Source: Hymenoscyphus infarciens | Lineage: Eukaryota; Ascomycota; Leotiomycetes; Helotiales; Helotiaceae | DNA: 64,000 bases | NCBI GenBank assembly: GCA_001414345.1 | Contig: LLCB01000054.1 | Span: 172,873-236,872, forward strand | Direction: 5' to 3' | Part shown: in pieces, positions 34,001 through 46,212 of the stretch | Position numbering within the stretch: the first letter of the stretch is position 1 | Layout of the letters: every line of letters begins with the position of its first letter | The notes under the pieces: model-generated | What the model was told of the DNA's origin: nothing | What the model saw: only the letters and a program-made list of their open reading frames with translations | Database searches by the model: none | Made by a program: the position numbers and the translations under genes

Positions 34001-36765
34001 GATAAGACTCTTTTCTAACGTAAGTTAAGAGCCTATTTAGCTTATTATAAGATAATATTAAATTATAGACTTAGAAGGAGCATCGAATAGAGAGCTCGAG
34101 GTAGTAGCTTAACAACGCTCTTTAGGAACTCTAAATAGTAAGTAGAAAGGCGAAGACGAAGAGCTAGAGAGAGGTACTAGTAGAGGTAGCGAAGAATAAA
34201 AGGAAACTCTAGATACTTAAGAAGTAGGTACGCTTTAAAGGATATATAAGACTAGAAGTACTAGTACTACTAATACTTATAATACTTAATAGAATAAAAG
34301 GTAAGACTAATTAGAAGAAAGCTTATATCTTTATAGAAAAGTTCTTCTTAGAGTTAATAGCCGACTACTTAAGCGTTTCTAATAAGGACTAAAATACTAA
34401 GAGCTTTTCTAGAAGGTACTTAATAAGCTAATATATAACTAAGAAGTATATTAAGATCGCTATAAGATTAGTACTATAGAAAGCGCTAGGATTTAATATA
34501 TTAGTAAATAGCTACTTTAAAGCTTATAATAAACTACTTTATAAACTACTTACTATAATAGTAGAAGTAAGCTTCTACTTATAATACTTCTTATTCTACT
34601 TCTACTATATAAAGGTAGTAGTACTAAGAAAACTAGATAAAATAACTAAGAAGTAGAGTAAGATAGAGGCTTATTAGCTAATAGTACTACTCTTAACTAT
34701 AAATAAGATTCTTAAAAAAGTAATAGTATAAAGGCTTATATAGCTTATAGAGGAAATAGTAATACTATTAAGACTATAGATAGGTAACTAGAAGTATTAA
34801 AATATAGAGCTAGTAATTAGAATAGTAATAGAGAGTATATATATAGTATAGGAAAATAAGAGCTATATGTCTCTAGCTTAACTAGATATAGTAGGAGCTT
34901 TTAACTAAGTAGACTATATATAGCTACTTTATATATTAAAAGAGAAAGAGGTTTTATAGTAAGTAGTAATATAAATAAGAAGCTTTCTTTTTAGATAAAA
35001 GGCTATACTATTCTTTAATAGATAATTAGTAGATAAAAGAGACTTTAAATAGAGTATCTTATAAGAATTAGTACTATTACTAATACTATTTATCCTCTTT
35101 ATCTTAATATTATATAAGGACCTAGTAAGAATTAATAGGCTTATTATAGTAGGCTTTATAGATAATATAAATCTACTTATAATATTAAAAAGTATAGTAG
35201 TAAACTATAAGATACTTAAGATAGCTTAGAGAGTATATAATAAGTAGCTAAATAAGTAAAAGATAGCTTTTAGCTTAGAAAAGATAGTACTTATATACTT
35301 TATAAGAAAAAGAGTATTATAAAGAGAGATAGTTTAGTTTAGAGAGATAAGACTTATACTAGTTAAGTATATAAGATTTCTAAGAGTAGAGCTTAATAGA
35401 AAACTAAACTAAAAGATATACTAAGAAAGAGTTTAGAAGAAGCTTATAATATAGACCTTTATACTTATAAGGCTTACTAGAAAGATATAAAGAATAGACT
35501 ACTACTAAGTAAGGCAGATATACGTAGTAGTAATAAGAAGTATAATAGTATATAAGGCTTTAGTATAGTACTATACTATACTAAAAAGAGAGAATATAAA
35601 GAGAATAGTAAGAAGCTTTCTTATATAATAATTAAGATACTTATAAGTAGTAATAAGAGTATATAAAGCTACTCTAGTTTAAAGCTTAAAAGTTAAAGTA
35701 GACTATATACTAATTAACCTATATCTTAACCTATAAGTAGCTACTTTTAAGAGGAAGTTCTAAAGGTTTAAGCTAGAAGAACTAATCTAGAATACTTATA
35801 AATATATAGTAATATAGCTAAAGAGGAGAAGGAGAGGTAGACTAACGAAGGTAGAGAAGGTAATACTATACTTATAAATAGTAAGGTAGGAGTAGGAAGA
35901 GGAGTAGAGAGTAGAAGAAGCGAGATTTAAGTATAACACTATACTTATAGAATAGAAGAACCGCTTAGAGACTTAAAAGAGAAAGACTTAAGAGAGGAAC
36001 CTAATATAATATATAAAAGTATTAAATAAAGTAGACCTAGATAAGTAAGAGCTATAAAAGGTTTATAAAGGGCTTATTAAGGTAAAGAGCTTACTACTTA
36101 TCTAAGTATAAATAAGAGTAATAGAACTAAACACCTTCCTCTTTATAAGAAGAGTACTAAATTAAGTTATACTATAGTATACTTATATAAGTAGTAGAGA
36201 GATAGTAAGACACCTAGTCCTATTTTACTAAGATATTCTATAAGAAAGAGATATACTTATAAGAGCTTTAGAAAAGAGGATTAGAGATTTATAAGAGTTA
36301 AGAAGAGTACTAGTAGATAGGAAACTAGTACTAAGAGTAGCTACTTAGCTACTTAGGCTAAGGAGACTCTAAGAGTATAGGCTAATACTAGAATTACTTA
36401 AGAAGAGAGAGAAGAGTAAGAAAGAGATAAAAGAAAAAGAGGAATAGAAGAAGAAAGCTAAGATATACTAGAAGATAAGACCTTAGCTCTAATAATTCTA
36501 GAGGTAAATATATCTCTTATACTACTAATATATACCTTAGTAGGTTAAATATACTAACCTACTATACCTCTCTATTATATTACTAAGTTAGAGAGATAAG
36601 CTCTAAATAGATAGTAGTAGGAACTAAAGAAAAGGAGAATTATACTTATAAGAAAGCTTAAGAGATAAAGAAGAATAAGCTAAAAGGCTATATAAACTAG
36701 AATAGAAGATATACTACTTACTCTTAGAGCTCGGCCTATAGCCTACGTAGCGTAAGAATAATAAT
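34000..36765 (+). mobile_element. Tad-like non-LTR retrotransposon (LINE), RIP-inactivated
   Basis: Conceptual translation, ignoring TAG/TAA stops, reads as a non-LTR reverse transcriptase. A palm segment KVVVLRKLDK...AY.LIVLLLTINKILKKVIV lies near 34.61-34.74 kb. Motif A appears as LDIVGAF (34882-34902) and motif C as GFIDN (35152-35166), where FxDD is expected. The thumb-side segment FLRVELNRKLN lies near 35.37 kb, and a C-terminal region with FLFIRRVLNLSY and a damaged Cys/His knuckle near 36.15 kb. This order is typical of the Tad clade of filamentous fungi. A 3' end near 36.76 kb, followed by (TAA)n-like sequence (AATAATAATAAT), would suit a LINE. The 5' part is degraded or truncated, and no target duplication was identified. 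Confidence 0.75.
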
Positions 36766-37200
36766 AATATTAAATTATCTAATAAATATACTAGAACCTT
36801 TTAAAAGTAGCTTAGTATATATTTATTTAATTATCTAATTATTTAATAATAAATTCTATAATTATTTAGCTCTTTATTACAATTATTAGTAAGATTAATA
36901 ATAGCCTCGAGTACTAGTATTAATAGTAGGAGAATAAAATATATACTAGAAAATATTCTAATTATCGTAGTTTTAACGATAATAAGATAATTACTTTTTT
37001 TAGTAAGAATAATCTTTTAAATAAATATTAGATTATTTAGCTAAATAATCTAGCTTAAAAAATATACAGGCTAAACGATTCAGCATATATTAAAGTGTTA
37101 AATATATTAAATTATCCGTCATTATTATGATGCCTTTTTGGTAGTGCATATACTAAATTATCTAAAAAATATGCCAGCCAAACAGGCCCTAACTTAATCT
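36766..37200. other. AT-rich remnant sequence after the LINE
   Basis: Contains a palindrome AGATTATTTAGCTAAATAATCT-like (near 37031-37052) and the word AAATTATCTAAWAAATAT twice (near 36773 and 37153). It ends with GCCAGCCAAACAGGCCC, whose complement GGGCCTGTTTGGCTGGC resembles DNA-transposon termini. I could not pair this with a second end, so it is left as an unexplained remnant. Normal composition resumes at about 37.2 kb. Confidence 0.35.
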
Positions 37201-37627
37201 AACAATACTTCACATATTCGAAATGCTTCCACAACAACAATGATTTCGAAATTGATGAGAATCTGCCCAGTGATTGTTGTCGCAACTTGGCGCTCTCTCG
37301 AAAGTGTGTCCTAGAAAATAGCACATGCTAGATATTTATCGGTTGAGTTTACAGCGCAGCCGAGGTCCCCTGAGTTGCCTGCCCCTGAGTTGATTCTTTA
37401 AGTTCATTCATCGTGGCAGGTTAAAGGGAGACGCGTGTTCTATTGGCGCTCTCGTGAGAAGCTACCGCCCTTCTAGTAAGTTTTGCTGTCATCCGAAGTG
37501 GTTTGACGCCGGACGTCTCAGCTCGATTGTCCGAGCGGACAGCAATGACAATTGTGCGCGGAGAATTTGAAATGGTCACTTTCTCTCTCTCACTTCAGTT
37601 TTTATTTATAGTGCTTACGTTCTCGCA

Positions 37628-39225
37628 ATGCTCTTATTCCGACAGTCTGGGTTCTTTCGCCTAGCCGCAGGCGCTGTGGTCTTGCTTTTCATCCTCACGA
37701 CGTATCTTCTCCACCGGAACCCGGATTTTGTCAATTGGAAATCAGGAACCCGGTTGCCTGACCTCGGGCAGAATTCATCCCACGAACTTTCCCACACGGG
37801 AATAAAAGCTGAACTCTTTTACAATGCCCATATATTACCTACGGCAGACGACTTTCTGCCGCATCTCAAAGCTGTGATCCAGTTGCCAAAATTGACCGTG
37901 GCAGAGGCGAAAGCATCATGTACATGGCCAGGAGACGAAGAAATCGATTTCCAGTTCGGAAAGGAAATCGCATGGGCTGTGGAGGATAGGAGTGATGAAG
38001 ACATTGAGCTTCACAGAGAGCAATGGCAAGACTTCATCAATCATGAATTGTTGCCGTATTCAGCGTACAAGAACAGATTTCAAGGCCGCGGTATCGTCAT
38101 TGTAGGAGGAAATGGGAAGAGTTTAACTCGCATCAGAGTGATTTTACGACAGTTGAAGCATTTAGGATCTCAGCTGCCAGTTGAGTTACACTACTGGGGC
38201 GACGAACTTCCATTAGATGCCCAGAATGAACTCTCTTCGATGTGGCCGAAAATGTATTACAACGATCTCTCGGCGCCCTCAAACATCGTCAAGAGCAGTA
38301 GCGATAACTTCTTTCACGTCAATTATCAGCTCAAAACGGCCGCTGTCATGAATTCCCGTTTTGCTGAGACATTATTGTTGGATTCAGACAACGTACCAGT
38401 CATGGATCCGGAATCGCTGTTCGAGTCGGATACATATAAAGAATACGGAACCCTATTCTGGCCGGATATTGCTCGTACTCGACCTAACAACCCAGCTTGG
38501 GCTATCACGAACACACAATGCCGCATGGACGAGTATGAACAGGAAAGTGGACAGCTCCTCATCGATAAGCGCAAGTACTTCTATCACTTGCAACTGGCTG
38601 CTTGGTTCAACAATGTCCAGACATCGTATTATATGGAATTTCTACTCGGCGACAAGGACCTGTTTCGCTTTGCATGGCATGCTCTGAAAACAAAATATGG
38701 TTTCCCTCCTAAATGGGTCACAAGGTGCGTACATTCGGAAGGCTGGAGCCATTTTGCATGGTCTTTAAAAATATATGAATGACTTCCAGTTTCAAAAGAA
38801 TGATTATGCTAACACTAAGCACCCACAGCGTTGGAACACTGGCGCCTGATGGTAACTACTGCGGCCATACTTTCGCACAGCATCACCCAAACGGGAGTGT
38901 AGCTTTCCTCCATGGAGGCTTGCTCAAAACAATACCAAAGGTAGTAATGCAGTGGCATCGAGAAAAACATGGTGGAATTTTCCAGGTCTACAAGAGGAGT
39001 GTAGTGGATGAGCAGCATCAATTCATCGAGAACGTTACTATTAAGATGGATGGGGCTCCTTACGTGACGAAGGATAGACCAGAAGGGATGGCAGGTGCCT
39101 GGTGCACCGATATGAAAGATATTGCTCCACGTAAATTCGATGAGATTGTTCCTGGTTTCCAAACAACCTTTGCGGAATTGGGCGGGTATTGGATGCTTGA
39201 GGATGGGGAAACATATAACAATTAG
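37628..39225 (+). CDS. MNN-type mannosyltransferase, type II membrane protein (two exons)
   Basis: Golgi-type glycosyltransferase of the fungal MNN1/MNN2-related family, which adds mannose to cell-wall mannan or glycoprotein chains. Exons 37628-38724 and 38829-39225 flank a 104-bp intron (GTGCGT...CACCCACAG) and give 497 residues. Joining restores PPKWVTSVGTLAPDGNYCGH. A short basic N-terminus is followed by one membrane anchor at residues 11-28 (RLAAGAVVLLFILTTYLL) and a lumenal domain. The nucleotide-sugar site is ETLLLDSDNVPVMDPESLF (DxD as DSD). GIVIVGGNGKSLTRIRVILR and ELHYWGDELP match the first strands of the family fold. The exact linkage (alpha-1,2 or alpha-1,3) cannot be told. The gene is intact although RIP-degraded elements lie within about 0.5 kb on each side, so it is an island of normal composition. 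Confidence 0.92.
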
Positions 39226-39872
39226 GGACCCTTGCCTACGGACAGTGCGGATAGTGCGGAGGAGGAATAATCGGTATTTTGGAGGCAATGAAGAGGTGAT
39301 TGAAAGCTCCGTGGCTTTGTATTAAACATGTTTTAATTTGGCCGGGGATGATGGCGGGACTTGATCATAGGATTTGTGTTAACAAAAGGGTTAGTCGTTT
39401 GTAGTATAATGTCACACAAATAATGACACACAAAAAGTCTCATCATACGTGCGATTGGTGAAGCAAGAGGCAGGTTGTCAAATGTGTTAAGACCTCTAAT
39501 GTTCCTATTTCCAGCAAGTTGGAGCTACTAGTGGTGGAGCACATTTCTTCCCTTCATCTCTAGGTTATCTTCTTCCAGGTTTATTATTCCCCCTCCCCCC
39601 CAAAAGAAAACTGGAAAGAAATCTACTAAAGAAGAACTGCTAACAAATGGTTAAAACACGGGCATGGCAAACTAACAAGCCATGTGTTTGAAACTCTTAG
39701 GGGTCCTTATGACCTAGAGTGACGAGAGACTATTCCTTTTACTCTAAATATGTACTTATTTTGGTTTACGCTTTAGACAACTTCATCCGTATATAGAAAT
39801 GTCTCCGTAGTACCCTAAGGTTGAGACTACTCTAAAAATACACTTTCCAAGTACTTGTATCTTAACAGTTCC
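39226..39872. other. Intergenic transition into AT-rich block
   Basis: Contains the probable 3' untranslated region of the mannosyltransferase, a C-rich run near 39590-39601 and no gene. The base composition falls from normal to AT-rich at about 39.85 kb, exactly where an element resembling the one at 23963 begins. Confidence 0.45.
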
Positions 39873-42690
39873 TAGTGTAGTCGATAGTATTATTATAATA
39901 AAATACTATAGTATTTTTGAATTATATATTATTATAATATTCTAATAGTACGTATTAGTTTCCTCATAACACTATAGTAATATCGCGATATTATATAGTA
40001 TACTATTTAATAACTTATAAGCCTACTAGTTTTATAAGAATTACTTCTTATATTAGTCTTTTTACGTAACTCTTAGAGTAAATTTCTAAAGTGTTAATTA
40101 GCTAAGTCTAGACTAGTTCTAGTATTAATTCTTTTAGATAATAGACTATTATAAGTATTAAGAGTATTATTAACTTAATACTTTATAGTTAAATTATATA
40201 GTTTCTAAGTAGTCTTTTTCTAAGATTTAGATATTATAAGCTAAATACGAAGAGAGTAATAAATAAGACTGTTTTTATAAGAAAGTTAGATTAAAGAGGA
40301 GAAGAAGAGATAAGCTCTTCTTTATATAAATAGATATTATAAGTATAAGTTATATATCTAAACTAAGAATACGATATAAACTACTATATTAGATTTCTAG
40401 AATATTAATTAAGAAGTACTATTCTTATCTATAGTAGAATAGATATTATAAATAAGTAAAGTAGATACTAAACTATTAGATCTTATTATATTATTAATAG
40501 CTATAAATACTATCTAAAGAGTAGAAAGTTTTAAGAGACTAGGTTATTATTCTTAGATAATTAAGTATATATAGTAGATTAGTCTATAGTATTATTCTAA
40601 TTCTAATAACTCTTAGATTTATATATCTCTTAAATTCTCTTATAAAAAAGTTCTTTCTCTAATTAGTTATAATATAATTAAGAGATTCTAAATAAGTATT
40701 AATTTAAAACTTTTAGAATATCTTCTAAGTATCTTTTATACTTCTATCTAGTAAAAACTTATTAGATTAGTATTAAGTATTCCAATTTATAATATATAAA
40801 ACTAGCTTCTATTCTAGAATAGTTATTTCTATAATTATATTATAAATAAATTTAATATTATTATAGAATATAAATATAAATTAACTAGAGTATTTTTCTT
40901 TTTTTTAGTAGTATTTATAGACTTAGATAGCGATATTATAAGTAGTCTATTAGAGAGGTCTACGATATTTATTATATTATATTAAATGCTTAGATTAATA
41001 TTAAGAATATATCGGTTATTAGTAGAAAAATAGTAGAAAAATAGTTAATCTAGTAGAAAATAGTTCTTCTAGCTAAGAGCTAATAGAATACTTAGTTTAA
41101 AAATGAAAATAAAGTTATATAATTTTAATAATAAGTTCTAATTATTTATAAGTCTATAAGTCTAAGAAACTAAAAGTCTTATTATAAGTACTTAAATAAG
41201 AGTTATATAATAATCTTTTAATATAATAAAGCTAGTTTTTAAAAACAAAATATAAGTTATATAATATCTATTTAGTACTATAGTACTAGCGCTAAAAACT
41301 CTATATAATAATATTTTATTATATTAGATAAGAATTTACGATATTTATTCTATAATATATATCGCGATAAACTAATAATTACTATATTACTATCTAAGTC
41401 TAAGTATTTATAAAACTTAAGAAGATATTATAGTTTATCTTATTTAATATTATAACTAGCTTATTTAAGTACTTGTTATTATTATAGTACTAATAGCTAA
41501 TAAATATATTTATAAAAATATTCGCTATTAACTTCTAATAAATAAATAAATAGATATTTCTCTATAAATAATATATATATTTATTCTAAAGAAGAAAATA
41601 ATATCTAAAATATTAAATAATACTAAATCGTCTATTTTTCTCTTCTCTCTTATTTTCTTATATAAGAGTTATTTTAAGAGTTTAATAACTTTATAGCTTA
41701 TTAATAGATCTTATATTTAAAGTCTTTATTTATAAAGTAATCTCTTAAGTAAAAAACTAGTAAATAAATCTTAAAATAAAGTAATAAAAGAACTTATAAA
41801 GTAATTATAAAGTAGATAATTTAACTTATACTAGTTAAGATATTTAAAGTAAGACTAAAAGAGTCTTAAATAAGTATATATACTCTATGTTTTTCTTTAC
41901 TAGTCTTCTTTCTATTTAAATAAAGAGAATTAAGCTCTTTTATAAAATTAGTTTAATATAAAAGAGAACTTCTACTAGTAAAAGTAATCTTTCTTATTTT
42001 TATAAGTATAAAGAAGTACTAACTCTTCTAGATAATTAATAAGTCTTTTAAAAGAAGAAGAGAAAGTAACTTAAAAGCTTATAATATTCTTAATAATATA
42101 GTTTAATATAAGTTTTTTAAAGTCTTTTTTCTTTAAAAATCGAACTCTAAGAGCTTTTAAAAACTCTTTAATATTTAAAGAAGCTCTCTATTATCTCTGA
42201 ACTTAACTAAGATTTAATATCTAAGTCTCTATATATAAGAGAAGTTTTTACTTAGTTCTAGATTAATTATAAAAGTTATAATAACTTACTAAACTATATA
42301 GTTATAAAAAAGATTAATTCTTAACTCTCTATCTTAGTACTAAATAGAATTAAAAACCTCTTAGACTTTTATAGAAATATACTTTAATTTCTTATATAAT
42401 ATAGATTTTACTTAGCTATACTTAGTCTTATAAAATTTAATAATAAAAAACATAGCAAAGAAAGTATATTTCTAAGAGTCGATTTTAAGATAATACTAGC
42501 TAAAGATCTTATACTTTAGAAAGCTTTTAGATATAATAAGAGTTCTTAAAATAAGAATAAATAGTTAATTAAGAAATATAAAGGATTTTAAAAGTATAGT
42601 ATTAAGAATAGCTAGTATTAATAAGTCTTAAATCGTTGACGTCGTAGAGTATTATTCTAAGCTATAATAGAGACAAAGTTAAGTAAAAAG
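39873..42690 (+). mobile_element. Probable hAT-type DNA transposon, RIP-degraded
   Basis: The left end TAGTGTAGTCGATAGTAT aligns with the CAGTGTTGCCAGTAGTAT end of the element at 23963, the differences being mostly C-to-T or G-to-A. Similarity continues for about 150 bp (shared AATACTATAGTATTT, AGTACGT and GTATACTATTTAATAACT). The right end near 42640-42690 (TCGTAGAGTATTATTCTA) resembles the right end of that element but its terminus is eroded. Near 40.2-40.4 kb the plus strand reads as a possible BED-type zinc finger with a Cys/His spacing, as in fungal hAT transposases. The 2.8-kb size fits an autonomous hAT copy. Coding capacity is destroyed. The superfamily assignment is tentative. Confidence 0.5.
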
Positions 42691-42782
42691 TGCGAATAGA
42701 TTCAAATTTATAGACTAAAGCAGCGAGTTCTATAAGTTTCTCCGCGAGAGTGGCCGAGCCCCACTTTTAGACCTCTCTCGTA

Positions 42783-43633
42783 CTATAGCGATTTCTCACT
42801 AACAACCGTTCTTGAATCCTTTGTCCCTAACTGTGGTCCCGCATAATCAGCCTGGATCTCATCAGCACTCTCATATTGATCCTCCCAACACTTCTTAATA
42901 ATTTTCGCCAACCTCGCCTCAATCCCTCCTAAACCAGGAAACTCTCCCTTCTCATAAAGCTTTGTGACGTCCCTGTCATCTTTACCCTCTAGAATCCGAC
43001 TCCCGACCGCAATCTCATATAACACGACACCAAGTGCGAAGAGATCATCTTTAATACGGATATTCAACGACCTTTCTTCTATGGGGATAGGTCTACAGTA
43101 GCGTATTGAGGGAGCTACAACTGCTGTTGAGCCATCGAGACTAGAGCCGCAGAAATCGGCGAGCACGAGTGACCCGTCGTTTGAAACCATGAAGTTGTGT
43201 GCTCCTATATCGCAGTGGATGACCCCTTTGGAATGGACGTATCGAACTGCTTCAATTGCTTGAGATGGCCAACTATAAGACTGTTAGGACGCATTCAACC
43301 GAGATGACGAGTTCCATCTGCTGACCGGTTCCTCTCTTCTGAGTATTTTTCTAGTGCTAAATGCTGCACCACAGGTCCGGCGGGTAGGTATGCGAGGGCA
43401 AGGCCTTTACCGGCTTCTGACTCGCATTCCCCATAGGTCGTCAGAATCTGGGGATGAGAACCCAGTCGTTCGTAGATCCTTTTTTCCACTTCGCTAGCTT
43501 CTCCCGGCTCATCACAGATCTTGAGAGCGATCCCAGGTTCAATTAATACTAAGACTTGGGCGAAGAGGCCGCAGCCGGCGAGCTTGAAGTCTTTGTCTTT
43601 GGCTGCTGCCAGGATATCTTGAGGTGAGGTCAT
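42783..43633 (-). CDS. Divergent protein kinase-like protein (two exons)
   Basis: A small kinase-fold protein of 265 residues from exons 43326-43633 and 42783-43272, joined across a 53-bp intron (GTCAGC...TCCTAACAG...TTATAG). It has the beta-3 Lys (GIALKICD), a possible alpha-C Glu (EVEKRIYERLG), and the catalytic loop VIHCDIGAHNF, with Cys in place of the Arg of HRD. The metal-binding motif appears as ADFCGSS rather than DFG. The C-lobe continues DDLFALGVVLYEIAVG and ends KKCWEDQYESADEI. The glycine loop is poor. This HCDIGxHN type is common among fungal orphan kinases; activity is uncertain and the substrate unknown. The gene is intact in about 1 kb of normal-composition DNA with RIP-degraded sequence close on both sides. 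Confidence 0.85.
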
Positions 43634-43734
43634 TAGAGAGTTTATAGATGACGAAGGTGGAAATCTCCGTAGTTGAGGCGGCTTCAGACACGTACCACGG
43701 GCATCTTAGACATGTATAGACACTCTGCTAAGAG

Positions 43735-44060
43735 TCGGATCTTACGTATATATCTAATCTTAAGTTTATAAGAACTAGTTATTATATACTCGATTAATTT
43801 ATCTATTACCTATATAAGAAAAGTACTAGGTAATAGTTTTATTTATTAATTATCTTATAAATAAAGTAAGAAAATTAGAGATAAGTAATCGATTAATTAA
43901 TTAATTTATTATAATTAATAATACTAGATAATAGATTTATTTATTAATTACTTTATAAGTAAAATAAGAAAGTTAGAGATAGATAATCGATTTATTTATT
44001 AATTACCTTTCTTATAAGTAATAATACTAGGTAATTAATTTATTTATATCTTAAAATATT
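43735..44060. repeat. AT-rich tandem repeat of about 100 bp, three copies
   Basis: Three degenerate copies of a unit containing ATACTAGGTAATA, TTTATTTATTAATTA, ATAAGTAAAATAAGAAAGTT and AGAGATAGATAATCGATTTA follow one another. The array marks the start of the long AT-rich block that runs to the end of the window. Confidence 0.6.
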
Positions 44061-44839
44061 AGTAGATATGAAAATTTTTACTAGAATTAATAAAGTAACT
44101 CTAAAAGCCTTGAAATACGTTTAAACAACTATTAGACGGTTTAGAAAGAGACTAAAGCACTCTACGATTATACTAAATAATTATAGTAGTATTAGTAGTA
44201 GAGAAAAGAGAGGCTTATAAGAACTCTCTATTCTCTAATAGTATTATATCTCGTTTTATTAATAATATAAGCTTTTTTAGTAAGGCTTATTTATAGTACT
44301 AGGTAGAAGCTAGTCTATATATCGTAGCTCGTTTTCTAAATATATCTAGTAAATAAGTTAAGAACTATACTTTTTTATATTTAATTCTTCTATATAAATT
44401 AATTCTAAGATATTTACTTAGTCTATATAACTACTACTACTACTCCTAGAAGTAGTATAGCTATAGCTAATACTAAACTTAGAGTATTATATAATTATCT
44501 ACTACTACTACTAGTAAGCTCTCTAGCTAGATAGGATTTATAACTACTTATCTAGGAAGTACTAGGTTAGACTATAATTCTAAGAGTAGCTTATATAATA
44601 TCTTAAGTAAAAGTAGTAGTAGTATAACTTCTATAACGTTCTACTACTATCTAATAAGTCTTTACTATAGTTAGTTCTTCTTATTCTAAATAGCTTCTAG
44701 TACTAGAACTGTCTATATATAACTACTAGCTAAAGTATTATATAAAAGTACTATAATATAAAGTATTTAAGAAAGCGTCTTCTAGACAACTAGCTATTCT
44801 AGGTAGTCTAATTATAGACGTGGTTTATAAAGAAGCGGG

Positions 44840-45705
44840 CGCGATACTAGATAGTAGACGTAATAAGATAGTTATATAATATTAATAATAGCTAGAGTAG
44901 TAGTAGAGATAGTAGTAGTAATAATACTAGGGATATAGAGACAGCGATTAAAGCTAAAATTAAGAAGTAGATAAAGAAGGAAGAGGAAGAGTATAAAGTA
45001 AGTACTATAGCTACTAAAATCGATCTATAGTTATAGTATACTAGCTAGGAGGAGGTATTAGCTAGGTTAAAGTATAGTTTAGTTAAGACTACTAAGTTTA
45101 TAACTACTACTACTATTACTAAGCTAGAACTAGAACGCTTATTATAAAGCTAGAAGCGGATTCTCTAGCAGAGTCTAGCTATACTAGTAGCTATAAGCTA
45201 GTATAAGAATATTCTTAAGTAGTAGGCGTCTTCTAAGAATAAGATAGTAAGCTAGAAGCTATTTAAGCTACTATAGAACTATTATAAAACTATTCCCTAG
45301 TATAGTTAGACGTTTAGTCGACTACTCTACTATATAATATAAGCTACTCTAGAGAAGCTACGTAAAGAGAATAAGATAAGAGTAACATTTTTAGATATAT
45401 AGTTAAGGTATATTATAGAGGTAAAAGAGGTAGTAGTAGTAGTAGATAACTATCTTAATAACGTACTTATAGTATTAATTATTAGTCTTTTAGTATAAGA
45501 CACTAGCTAGCTACTTTTATATAAGTTATTAGTTATATACTACTTAGCTATCTATAGTATTAATCTCTAGACTAAGCGTTTCTACCTATTATTTTAATAT
45601 ATAATATATCTAGTATATATAATATAGATTATTTAACTAGTAATACTTAAGGTAATAGTATCTAAGTAGAGCTAGCTAGAGCTAGTACTATAGATATGCC
45701 GATTT
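44840..45705 (+). pseudogene. RecQ-type (telomere-linked-like) helicase, 5' part, RIP-degraded
   Basis: One plus-strand frame stays protein-like for over 800 bp, interrupted almost only by TAG/TAA codons where Gln (CAG/CAA) or Trp is expected. It includes IETAIKAKIKK, EEVLARLKYSLVKTTKF, ATLEKLRKENKIRVTFLDI and LLLYKLLVIYYLAIYSINL, then TKRFYLLF. The last part resembles the region before the helicase core in large fungal RecQ-type helicase genes, including telomere-linked ones. The reading ends at the inverted arm of the inserted element at about 45706. The downstream part of the gene appears at 52286-54360. The family assignment comes from memory of such proteins and needs a profile search. 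Confidence 0.5.
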
Positions 45706-45720
45706 AACCGAGCCCGAGCC

Positions 45721-45761
45721 TTAGAAGAGCTAGGTTATAACGTTATAACTAGCTCTTCTAA
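45721..45761. repeat. 41-bp near-palindrome, left arm
   Basis: TTAGAAGAGCTAGG, then TTATAACGTTATAA, then CTAGCTCTTCTAA. The two halves are complementary apart from one unpaired G, so the stretch can form a hairpin or cruciform centred on AACGTT. The copy at 52233-52273 is its exact reverse complement. Confidence 0.9.
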
Positions 45762-45790
45762 GAGCTATATAACTCGTCTAACGACGGTAT

Positions 45791-45892
45791 AACTATATCG
45801 CCTTTGTTAGCGCGTAGGTGTTACGTATAGAACCGGTTTTTAACTATATCGCTCTTATTAGCGCGTAGGTGTTACGTATAGAACCGGCCTTT
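45791..45892. repeat. Two copies of a 51-bp CpG-containing unit
   Basis: AACTATATCGC...TTAGCGCGTAGGTGTTACG and then TATAGAACCGG occurs twice in tandem with only a few differences. The unit keeps CpG and some TG dinucleotides, unlike the surrounding AT-rich DNA. It appears once, more diverged, in the right arm (52140-52200). Confidence 0.85.
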
Positions 45893-46039
45893 AATAGCAT
45901 TTAAAGTAGCTTAGAAACGTAACTTAGATACCTTATATATAAAAATCTAAATATATAACTAGATAGATAGAAATATTATAAGTACTTATCTAACTAATAA
46001 GAATTATAAAGCTTTAATATTTAAAAGTAAAAAGAGTTT

Positions 46040-46212
46040 TATTAGTATAACCTATAGTTATAAAAGCGATGTAAAAAGAGTTATATTATCGTTCGTATAT
46101 ACCGAGTAAAGCTAGCTACGATACCTACTTAAGTAGCTCTTAAGCGAGAAGCACGTATATCTACGTATACTAATCCGAGTCGTTATTTATCTCTTAAATA
46201 TATATACCGACA
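46040..46212 (-). repeat. Copia copy 1, LTR (3' LTR in element orientation)
   Basis: This 173-bp stretch matches 50616-50788 along its whole length with scattered transitions. Its outer base pair shows TG changed to TA on the plus strand (TATTAG versus TGTTAG), a typical RIP change. Confidence 0.92.

Noticed and set aside
37603..37610. TATTTATA as a TATA box for the mannosyltransferase
   Set aside because: It lies only about 18 bp before the start codon, too close for a TATA box unless the leader is almost absent.
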